Assembly (NCBI GenBank): GCA_030430105.1 | Contig: JAUIFW010000016.1 | Span: 1-15,473, forward strand | Direction of reading: 5' to 3' | Origin: a bacterium | GTDB lineage: Bacteria > Patescibacteria > Gracilibacteria > 1-14-2-50-48-13 | DNA length: 15,473 nucleotides | Part shown: positions 6,982 through 12,551 of the stretch, in pieces | How the letters are laid out: each line of letters starts with the position of its first letter | How positions within the stretch are numbered: position 1 is the stretch's first letter | Program-made: the position numbers and the translations under genes | The notes under the pieces: model-generated | Database searches by the model: none | The model's input: only the letters and a program-made list of their open reading frames with translations | Told to the model about the DNA's origin: nothing

Positions 6982-7006
6982 AGACACCTTCGGGTGTCTT
7001 TTCTTT
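6982..7006 (+). terminator. Intrinsic terminator with TTCG tetraloop
   Basis: AGACACC (6982-6988) and GGTGTCT (6993-6999) enclose a stable TTCG loop. A T-rich tail, TTTTCTTT, follows. Confidence 0.85.
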
Positions 7007-7055
7007 ACATCCACATATTTTACGGCAAAGTAGCATTATCTGTTTGTAGAGTCCT

Positions 7056-7907
7056 ATGCGTACACGAACCCTCACTCATATAGTTCTCGTAATGCTCCTA
7101 ACGCTCCCGCAAGCAGGAGCGGTTTTTCCGGGGTATGAGTGGCAAGAGCCCACATGGGTGCGAAGGTCTTTGGGCACAGGAGGGAGTTTCGGTTTGAGAA
7201 ACTGGAGTGGGTATTTTTCAAAGGTTACTAACTTCAGGGGTGTCTACGATCCCTTTGCCTACAGCGCTCAGCTACCGACAATTCTTCTCCCTGAGACTCC
7301 AGAGGTGGAGCAGGGGGTAGTAGTACAAAATATAAGTACGCCGTATTGGTCACAAAGCAGGCTCATGGAGCAAGAAGAAGTGAAGGACTCCGAGGAGGTG
7401 CAAGCTATGTTGTACCTAGCGAGATTGGAACTCGTAGCGCTAAGGAATCCAGAACAGCTAGATACAAAGGCAAGCCGCCAGGATCTAGCAAGTCTCGCTG
7501 TCGCTATGCACGCATACACAAGAAGGTGGGAGGAGGACCTGCGATGGCATACGCCGATGCTCAGTGATCTCTCAGCGGATGACGAGCAGTATGCGCTGTT
7601 TGTAGAGGCGGCAAGTAGAGATGTACTCTACATGGAGAAAGAGAGTACAGGATTTCTAAAAGCCAATACAGAGGGGTACGTGACGAGAGCCCAAATGCTT
7701 CAAAGTATAGTGCATGCCACTCCCATGAAGGGCCTCTTATTGGAGCAAAAAGGTGAGGAAGAATGGTTTGATAGATATATAGATCTGGCAAGTCAATGGG
7801 GCATATTTCCAGCAAACTGTAGGGCCTGCACCAATAGCCCCAGGGAGCACATACATCTAGGCGAGTTGTATACGGTGGCTGCAAAGGTCCTTACTCATTT
7901 GCCGTAA
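7056..7907 (+). CDS. Secreted protein with degenerate SLH-like repeats
   Basis: The 283-residue product starts with a signal peptide (residues 1-22, LPQAGA before VF). The middle is of unknown type and helix-rich around 105-135. The C-terminal half looks like degenerate SLH repeats: a closing fragment at about 139-151 (ASRQDLASLAVAM), one repeat at 169-218 (LSDL start, YVTRAQMLQSIV close) and one at 232-278 (EEWFDRYIDLASQWGIF, then HLGELYTVAAKVL). The pattern of F/L-x-D, an aromatic pair, an A-x-x-x-G-I turn and T-R-A-x fits SLH, but conserved positions are lost. Cys255 and Cys258 lie in the last repeat. It may sit in or under the S-layer made by the 414-5081 protein. No Shine-Dalgarno. It converges on and overlaps the 3' end of the next minus-strand gene by 17 nt. 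Confidence 0.7.
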   Translation: MRTRTLTHIVLVMLLTLPQAGAVFPGYEWQEPTWVRRSLGTGGSFGLRNWSGYFSKVTNFRGVYDPFAYSAQLPTILLPETPEVEQGVVVQNISTPYWSQSRLMEQEEVKDSEEVQAMLYLARLELVALRNPEQLDTKASRQDLASLAVAMHAYTRRWEEDLRWHTPMLSDLSADDEQYALFVEAASRDVLYMEKESTGFLKANTEGYVTRAQMLQSIVHATPMKGLLLEQKGEEEWFDRYIDLASQWGIFPANCRACTNSPREHIHLGELYTVAAKVLTHLP

Positions 7908-8484
7908 AGTCTGCCACCGCGTCAAAGAAAGAAGGTAGATCAATGTCTCCCATAAAGGCCATGCTGCCGAGAAATACGGTGGGTGTTTCGGTGATACCCT
8001 GCTGCGACGCATGGAGCTGCGCCTGTTCAAGCAGGTCCGCATAGCGATCCTCTTCCAAGCAAGTGCGATATGCGCTTCCGAGTTCCAACTCTTCTCCAAG
8101 GGCAAAGAGAATACTGCGTCTCATGGTGCGTTGCTCTGCATACATGCGCTGTACGAGGGCAAGGTACGGTTCCTCTCCTTGTTCAAAGGCACAGTGTGCT
8201 GCGATATGCATATCACGGGAGTTGGCCTGCCTGGGAAGGTCCTTGATATGGATGCGTAGCTTTCCGTCTTGCACCTCGCCCAGGTAGGTAGGGAGCAGTG
8301 CGCCACTATGGAAGGAAGCACAGTTGGCGCAGCCATAGTCGACATAGTACTCCATGATGGGGCCGCTTTCCCCAAGGATAATCAAGTCTGCACGGGTAGT
8401 AGTGCAGCCTGTAAATACAAGCATGCCAAGCACGCAAGAGGCTAGGAACGTAAAGGTTCGCAAAAAGCTAGGAGTTGTCTGCAT
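7891..8484 (-). CDS. DsbA-like thioredoxin-fold lipoprotein
   Basis: A 197-residue extracytoplasmic thiol-disulfide oxidoreductase, resembling the DsbA/Thioredoxin_4 group. The N-terminus is a lipoprotein signal with lipobox VFTGC (Cys27), so the protein is probably membrane-tethered and a substrate of the Lgt encoded just upstream. The redox motif is CANC (Cys52, Cys55), in the typical context of a beta strand before it (IMEYYVDYG) and SFH after it. A TPTVFLG segment near the C-terminus supplies the cis-proline expected in this fold. The ATG at 8482-8484 is preferred over an in-frame TTG at 8512-8514, because it gives a normal signal peptide. The start overlaps the lgt stop by 17 nt, which suggests one transcript and coupled translation. 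The physiological direction (oxidase or isomerase) cannot be read from the sequence. Confidence 0.85.
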   Translation of the reverse strand: MQTTPSFLRTFTFLASCVLGMLVFTGCTTTRADLIILGESGPIMEYYVDYGCANCASFHSGALLPTYLGEVQDGKLRIHIKDLPRQANSRDMHIAAHCAFEQGEEPYLALVQRMYAEQRTMRRSILFALGEELELGSAYRTCLEEDRYADLLEQAQLHASQQGITETPTVFLGSMAFMGDIDLPSFFDAVADFTANE

Positions 8485-9271
8485 GCGTAGGACGGAAAAG
8501 AAGCCAAAGACCAAGGATAACGAGGGGGAGGGAGAGGAGTTGTCCCATGGTAAATCCTCCGAAGAGGAGGCCTAATTGTGGATCTGGTGCGCGCACAAGT
8601 TCTGCAAGCGCGCGAAGCGTAGCATAGCCGAGGAGAAATACACCAAAGGTTTTTCCTGGTTGTTTTCCTAGTGGGGTTTTGTAATACACAAAAAGAAGGA
8701 TAGCAAAGAGAAGCAGTCCTTCACCCGCAGCCTGTATGAGCTGAGAGGGGTAGCGGCAGACACTGTCGATACTGGGGTACCGAATACACATAGGGAACCA
8801 GTCCGGAGCAGCTCTTCCGACGAGTTCTGCATTCATAAAATTCCCAATTCTTCCTGCAAATAGGGTAAAGGGAATTGGGACAATAAGTCGATCAGCCATT
8901 TGTAGGATAGGAAGCCCCAGCTTCTTGAAAAAGAGGTAGACGGAGATTGCGATACCTGCGAGCGCTCCGTGAAAGGATAGCCCTCCTTCCCACACAAAGA
9001 AGTATGAAAGGGGATTTGCGATCAACCCTTCAAAGCCATAAAAGAGCATATAGATGGTTCGAGAACCAATGAGCATGCCAACAAAGGCCCAAACAATGAG
9101 GTCCATGGTTTGCTCTTTTTTGAGTGGCCATTCCCCACGCTTCCTATGCACCTTCTCATACCACCACCAAGCAAAAGCAAAGCCAAAGATATACATGAGA
9201 GAATACCAACGAAGTCCGAAGTCTCCTATCTGCAGGAGGAAGGGGCTGTGCGTATGGTCGATTTGAAGCAT
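8468..9271 (-). CDS. lgt: Prolipoprotein diacylglyceryl transferase Lgt
   Basis: Lgt transfers diacylglycerol from phosphatidylglycerol to the lipobox cysteine of prolipoproteins, in the plane of the cytoplasmic membrane. The 267-residue product is polytopic and carries the family signature AGRIGNFMNAELVGR at 139-153; Arg141, Asn144, Glu149 and Gly152 align with the E. coli residues two positions higher. His101 in SFHGALAG and the YPSQLIQAAGEG segment are also conserved. A late Arg in ELVRAPD matches the catalytic Arg near the C-terminus. Length is typical of the family. The downstream overlapping gene encodes a lipoprotein, and two more lipoproteins are encoded divergently just upstream. No Shine-Dalgarno is seen before the ATG at 9271. 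A lsp signal peptidase is not in this window. Confidence 0.97.
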   Translation of the reverse strand: MLQIDHTHSPFLLQIGDFGLRWYSLMYIFGFAFAWWWYEKVHRKRGEWPLKKEQTMDLIVWAFVGMLIGSRTIYMLFYGFEGLIANPLSYFFVWEGGLSFHGALAGIAISVYLFFKKLGLPILQMADRLIVPIPFTLFAGRIGNFMNAELVGRAAPDWFPMCIRYPSIDSVCRYPSQLIQAAGEGLLLFAILLFVYYKTPLGKQPGKTFGVFLLGYATLRALAELVRAPDPQLGLLFGGFTMGQLLSLPLVILGLWLLFRPTHADNS

Positions 9272-9346
9272 GGAAGAAGCTCAATATAGTAGGGAAAGTG
9301 TAGCACGAGGCGGGTAGTGGATAAGGGGGAAAGTGAAGAGAAGTAT

Positions 9347-9374
9347 TTGACAAAAGTATAAAAATAAGTATAGT
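9347..9374 (+). promoter_or_regulatory. Sigma70-type promoter of lipoprotein gene 9407
   Basis: Consensus -35 TTGACA (9347-9352), a 16-bp spacer and TATAGT (9369-9374). Transcription would start near 9381, leaving a leader of about 26 nt with AAAGGAAA (9391-9398) as a modest Shine-Dalgarno. Confidence 0.85.
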
Positions 9375-9406
9375 GATCTATCAAAACAAAAAAGGAAATT
9401 AATTTT

Positions 9407-9883
9407 ATGAAAAGCTTGTTAATCGCTGTAATCGGAATGTTCGCCTTAACTCTTACCGGCTGCCAGATCGGAATGGGAGGAGCAGGGGCAATAAATTTGC
9501 CTTCAGCAGACGCTGTGGCTCAGGCTAACTATGAAGCTCAGGTAGGTGGGTTCCAACTGGGAGAGGAAGGTTTTACCACCTCCTGTCCGGATGGATTAAG
9601 TTTCAAAGTATCTCAGGAGGTGGCAAAAGCTTACCTCTGGGATGGCCCACACGTCATAGCGGAAGCTACTCCTATGAATGGCATAGTAGCCTTCGCAGGT
9701 GAGCTCAAGTTTGAGCATAAAAAAGTATTTACTATCACCGCAGACATCTGGGGCGATGAGAATACAGAGGTCATGTTTGACCTCATGCCATCAAATATGA
9801 GTTCTCATCCAGTTTGGGTGGAGCATGCAAGTAATCTCAGAAGTAACACTGCCGTTGGCAGTGACAACTGGGAATCAAAATAA
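9407..9883 (+). CDS. Small lipoprotein of unknown function (158 aa)
   Basis: The N-terminus is a clear type II signal: MKSLL, a hydrophobic core, and lipobox LTGC with Cys19 as the modified residue. The mature protein starts with a Gly/Ala-rich tether (GMGGAGA), then a folded part with a single other cysteine in TSCPDG and many aromatic residues (AYLWDGPH, DIWGDEN, HPVWVEH), suggesting a small beta-rich domain. No family is recognised. It is a single-gene transcription unit with its own promoter (9347-9374) and terminator (9896-9918). It lies divergent to lgt, which would lipidate it. A palindromic stretch at 9848-9862 lies within the coding sequence and is probably incidental. Confidence 0.85.
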   Translation: MKSLLIAVIGMFALTLTGCQIGMGGAGAINLPSADAVAQANYEAQVGGFQLGEEGFTTSCPDGLSFKVSQEVAKAYLWDGPHVIAEATPMNGIVAFAGELKFEHKKVFTITADIWGDENTEVMFDLMPSNMSSHPVWVEHASNLRSNTAVGSDNWESK

Positions 9884-9895
9884 AACCACCAAAAA

Positions 9896-9918
9896 GCCCC
9901 GCAGCCAGCGGGGCTTTT
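9896..9918 (+). terminator. Intrinsic terminator after lipoprotein 9407
   Basis: GCCCCGC (9896-9902) pairs with GCGGGGC (9908-9914) around AGCCA and is followed by TTTT. Five A precede it, so weak function in the other direction is possible. Confidence 0.9.
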
Positions 9919-9951
9919 CACATGTATTGTGATATAAAGTAAGGTAAGAAT

Positions 9952-9979
9952 TTGACAAAAATAAAATATAGTGTATAAA
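9952..9979 (+). promoter_or_regulatory. Sigma70-type promoter of lipoprotein gene 10018
   Basis: TTGACA (9952-9957), a 16-bp spacer and TATAAA (9974-9979). The stretch closely resembles the promoter at 9347: both share TTTGACAAAA and a TATAGTG, but here TATAGTG is about 7 bp too close to the -35, and TATAAA takes the -10 position. Confidence 0.8.
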
Positions 9980-10017
9980 GTTTACGTTCATAGATAAAAT
10001 ACATATGGAGGAATAGT

Positions 10018-10581
10018 ATGAACAAAGAAAAGCTCGTAAAATTTTGCCTTTCATTCTTGCTTTTAGGAGCCACTGCATGTAGCACACAAGAAAAAGCCCC
10101 TATTGTAGTAGAGTTGCCAGCGCGCTCTACAGTGGAGCATAATCTTGGAGCTGTAAACAAGCCAGTTCCTAAAGCTACTCCATTGCCAGGATCCTCTGAG
10201 CACATTCAGTTGGATGAAGCAAAAATGGGTAGTCCTAGCAGTGCCAATGAATCTGTATTCCCAATTGAAGTAGATAATCTCAAAAGAGATGATCTCACAA
10301 TTACGGCAATAATCCTGAAAGAAAACCCATCCCGAGGCAATATTCAGCTTATGGCCGCTGGAGAGTTTGTAGAGTATTTCAATCGCGATACAACGCGAAA
10401 AGGATTTCTGCCAACCAATATACAGGTTTCAGAGACAGGAATGCTACTGGAATTGCTGGATGATGCTGGGAGTGACCGGCTTGATATTGAGCATGTACTG
10501 TACATCGTCAATGCCAACCCCTTTGAGATGCATCAAACAGCAGGGCTTAAAATCAAGTCCTTTGGGAAACAAAACTCTTAG
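10018..10581 (+). CDS. Small lipoprotein of unknown function (187 aa)
   Basis: The start is fixed by GGAGGA (10007-10012) 5 nt upstream of the ATG. A type II signal peptide ends in lipobox ATAC with Cys21 modified. The mature protein has a Pro/Ser/Glu-rich unstructured stretch to about residue 85 and then a compact domain of about 100 residues with alternating hydrophobic strands (DLTITAIILKEN, NIQLMAAGEFVEYF, TNIQVSETGMLLELL, HVLYIVNANPF). No family is recognised, and it is not visibly related to the neighbouring lipoprotein 9407, although the two promoters are alike. Single-gene unit with promoter (9952-9979) and terminator (10606-10629). Probably anchored on the outer face of the cytoplasmic membrane by Lgt. 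Confidence 0.85.
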   Translation: MNKEKLVKFCLSFLLLGATACSTQEKAPIVVELPARSTVEHNLGAVNKPVPKATPLPGSSEHIQLDEAKMGSPSSANESVFPIEVDNLKRDDLTITAIILKENPSRGNIQLMAAGEFVEYFNRDTTRKGFLPTNIQVSETGMLLELLDDAGSDRLDIEHVLYIVNANPFEMHQTAGLKIKSFGKQNS

Positions 10582-10605
10582 GGCGCGTAAAAACAAATCG
10601 CCAAG

Positions 10606-10629
10606 CCTCGCAAATTTGCGGGGTTTTTT
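10606..10629 (+). terminator. Intrinsic terminator after lipoprotein 10018
   Basis: CCTCGC (10606-10611) pairs with GCGGGG (10618-10623) across AAATTT, followed by six T (10624-10629). The core GCAAATTTGC is a 10-bp palindrome found twice more in this window. Confidence 0.85.
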
Positions 10630-10646
10630 GTTTGAATAAAAAAAGG

Positions 10647-10722
10647 TGGTGACCCCGCCGGGAATCGAACCCAGATCTGCAGCTTAGGAGGCCGCCATTC
10701 TATCCAATTGAACTACGAGGTC
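10647..10722 (-). tRNA. tRNA-Arg (anticodon CCU), CCA encoded
   Basis: Read on the minus strand it folds as a full cloverleaf. The acceptor stem GACCTCG/CGGGGTC has one G-U pair; the D arm contains a GG-bearing loop. The anticodon stem GCGGC/GCTGC encloses CTCCTAA (anticodon CCT, plus-strand 10686-10688), and the T arm CTGGG/CCCGG holds loop TTCGATT. Discriminator A at 10650 is followed by genome-encoded CCA (10647-10649). It reads AGG. Seven T follow two bases after CCA on the minus strand. It lies 42 bp downstream of the glycosyltransferase gene and may be transcribed with it. Confidence 0.96.
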
Positions 10723-10764
10723 AAAACATGGCGAGTTTCGCACAAAGAGCAGGGAAGTGCAAGC

Positions 10765-12072
10765 TTAGAGTAGAGCTCGATATTCTGAGACCATTCTCTC
10801 AAGAGAGAAACTATGCACAGAAGTCTCTCTGCCGTTATGAGAAAGGGAAGCCGCAAGCTCAGGTTCCTGCAAAACCCGTAGCAATGCCTCTGCCAAGAGC
10901 TGCTCGTTCTCTGCCGGCACTATCATTGCATCGTGTTCATGCCGCAAAAACCCGGCAATACCACACACATCAGTGACTACCGTCGGCGTGCCCACAGCCA
11001 TACTCTCCGCAGCTACAAGCCCAAAGGGGTCATGTTCCCTTGAGGGCAGCACAGCCACATCCAGCGCCCTAAAAAACCCTGGAGTACTCTCTCTAGGAAT
11101 ATCTGTATAGGGTGTATAAAAATGAACAATACTATCCAAACCTAAGGAGCGAACAAGCTCTTGTAGTCTCTCTTTCTCAGGCCCCTCCCCAAGCAAATGA
11201 AGCCGCACTTCCGGCTCCTGCTTCCTTACAAGAGCAAATGCACGAATCAATACATCAATTCCCTTATCCGCATACATCCGCGCCACACACCCAACGGCAG
11301 GCGGAGCACTTTTCAAAGGCAATTCCTGCAGAGTTCCAGCCTTCTGGCCTTCCATCTTTGAAATTTGAAATCTGTAATTTGAACTCTGCAATTTGGGGAG
11401 CGAAGCGACCGGACTAAACACCTCCGTATCCACCCCATTCACAATCACGTGCACCCTCTCCTTTGGTAGCTTGAGCGGCTTAAGCATCTTCCCGTGATCG
11501 GGACTCACCGCCACCACGTGCACCATGTGCGCCCAAAGGCGATACACAAAGCGATAGGGATTTGCATACATCCACCGCCCAAAACGCTGGTGCTCCACCC
11601 AAAGCACCTTGCAGCCGAGAAGCTTCGCAAAGGGTGTAAGAATCAACTTCTCTGATAGAGAAAGCATATACACACTAGCAACACCGCGCCGAAACTTGAT
11701 CCAAAGAAACTGGATCCATAGAGCTGGCACCGTAATAGGCAAGAGCAAGGTAAAGAAGAGCAAATTCCGCACACTCACAGGAAGTAGTACAGGAATACCT
11801 TTATGCACAGGTACCCCAAGCTTAGGAAACTCCTCCAAAAGCACCTCACAAGTCCCCAAAAACTCCACAGGCCTTGCTAATGGATTATTCGAAATCTGAA
11901 ATTTGAAATCTGAAATTTGCAAATTTGCCGAGCCGCCAGCGCAAAGCGCGGCCGCGAGGCCAAGCGTGTGCCATTCCTCCCCAGACAAAATACTCTCATA
12001 GGGAAAACGGGTCATGAGAATGGTCCCAGGCTCATGCTTACGCTTCGTCGAGGTGTTCGAAGGAGAGGGCAT
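10765..12072 (-). CDS. GT4-family glycosyltransferase with two repeat-encoded insertions
   Basis: A 435-residue GT-B fold transferase, probably adding a sugar from a nucleotide donor to an envelope glycan or lipid. Strand one is ILMTRFPYES (18-27), the domain linker is VNGVDTEVFSP (211-221), the C-domain begins VGCVARMYADKGIDVLI (260-276), and the donor site is EHDPFGLVAAESMAVGTP (346-363). In the E-x7-E motif the first acid is Asp348 and the second Glu356. Residues 105-125 are hydrophobic and may contact the membrane. Residues about 49-64 and 224-250 are insertions in loops, each encoded by a related AT-rich DNA repeat. The ATG at 12072 is kept, although it overlaps the yraN gene by 35 nt, because the next Met (20) would cut the first strand. 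Donor and acceptor are unknown. Confidence 0.88.
   Translation of the reverse strand: MPSPSNTSTKRKHEPGTILMTRFPYESILSGEEWHTLGLAAALCAGGSANLQISDFKFQISNNPLARPVEFLGTCEVLLEEFPKLGVPVHKGIPVLLPVSVRNLLFFTLLLPITVPALWIQFLWIKFRRGVASVYMLSLSEKLILTPFAKLLGCKVLWVEHQRFGRWMYANPYRFVYRLWAHMVHVVAVSPDHGKMLKPLKLPKERVHVIVNGVDTEVFSPVASLPKLQSSNYRFQISKMEGQKAGTLQELPLKSAPPAVGCVARMYADKGIDVLIRAFALVRKQEPEVRLHLLGEGPEKERLQELVRSLGLDSIVHFYTPYTDIPRESTPGFFRALDVAVLPSREHDPFGLVAAESMAVGTPTVVTDVCGIAGFLRHEHDAMIVPAENEQLLAEALLRVLQEPELAASLSHNGRETSVHSFSLERMVSEYRALL
11356..11394 (-). repeat. In-gene AT-rich repeat, copy 2 (glycosyltransferase residues ~227-239)
   Basis: On the coding strand it encodes KLQSSNYRFQISK. It shares the DNA core CAGATTTCAAATTTCA with the other copy at 11887-11925, and the two peptides align without gaps. 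It lies between the GT-B domain linker and the first C-domain strand, where family members normally have a short loop. Confidence 0.75.
11887..11925 (-). repeat. In-gene AT-rich repeat, copy 1 (glycosyltransferase residues ~50-62)
   Basis: It encodes NLQISDFKFQISN and consists of alternating AAATTTCAG/ATTTCAAATTTC blocks with internal periodicity of about 14-15 nt. It sits after the first helix (GLAAALCAGG), where GT4 proteins usually go straight into the second strand. Its reading phase is the same as that of the copy at 11356-11394. Confidence 0.75.
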
Positions 12073-12436
12073 TTTCTAAATAATGTACAGATGCAACCGC
12101 ACTATACGGCGGAATCAGCACAAAGGCCACATCGATCTGCCAAGGAAAGTCCATACCTCCAAACGCCTCCATAAAGTGCTCCTCTGCTGCCTTGTGCACC
12201 CGAGCGAGTTTGCGGGCACAAACAGATTCATACAGGTGCCCAAGAGAAGTCTCCACATGCCTCCGTGTTTTGACCTCCACCACCATCACCTCTCCCGCTT
12301 TGCAGGCGAGTATATCAATCTCTCCTGATCGAGTGCGGATATTTCTCCCCAAAATACGGTAGCCACGCTTGCGTAAATATTGCATACACACGCGTTCTCC
12401 AAGCTTGCCCAAACTACGTATATCTCGATGTATCAT
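12038..12436 (-). CDS. YraN/UPF0102-family nuclease-like protein
   Basis: A 132-residue member of the UPF0102 (YraN) family, a restriction-endonuclease-like fold of unsettled function often linked to DNA processing. Visible hallmarks are GKLGERVCMQYLRKRGYRIL, then NIRTRSGEIDILA and VVEVKTRR, which supply the Glu/Asp/Glu-x-Lys residues of the PD-(D/E)xK-type site. The ATG at 12434-12436 is chosen because it gives the usual 8-9 residues before GxxGE; an upstream GTG at 12463 is less likely. There is no Shine-Dalgarno. The gene overlaps the start of the glycosyltransferase by 35 nt, so the two are probably one operon. Length is normal for the family. Confidence 0.92.
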   Translation of the reverse strand: MIHRDIRSLGKLGERVCMQYLRKRGYRILGRNIRTRSGEIDILACKAGEVMVVEVKTRRHVETSLGHLYESVCARKLARVHKAAEEHFMEAFGGMDFPWQIDVAFVLIPPYSAVASVHYLENALSFEHLDEA

Positions 12437-12463
12437 AGGGGGAGATAAGTATTCGCACACCAC

Positions 12464-12469
12464 TATAAT
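12464..12469 (+). promoter_or_regulatory. Possible -10 box for the ctpA-like gene
   Basis: TATAAT on the plus strand, 83 bp before the protease ATG. No -35 is recognisable. The same spot read on the minus strand (TATAGT, 12462-12467) could serve the yraN-family gene, so the two genes may share a divergent promoter region. Confidence 0.35.
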
Positions 12470-12519
12470 CCGGCAAAATCCACTTGGGAAATACTTTTGG
12501 AAAAAACCCTAGGAAGAGT

Positions 12520-12541
12520 ACACTAGCTGTAGTGTTTTTTT
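12520..12541 (+). promoter_or_regulatory. Terminator-like hairpin in the protease leader (possible attenuator)
   Basis: ACACTA (12520-12525) and TAGTGT (12530-12535) enclose GCTG, and a run of seven T (12535-12541) follows, ending 10 nt before the ATG at 12552. No plus-strand gene precedes it, so it cannot simply end an upstream message. The stem is short and AT-rich. Confidence 0.4.
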
Positions 12542-12551
12542 GTGTTTCCTT

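Noticed and set aside
8485..8514. TTG start of the DsbA-like gene at 8514
   Set aside because: It would add ten residues (LVFGFFSVLR) before a complete lipoprotein signal; the ATG at 8484 gives the normal form.
9848..9862. ACTGCC/GGCAGT hairpin as a terminator
   Set aside because: It lies inside the lipoprotein coding sequence and has no T-run; a proper terminator follows at 9896.
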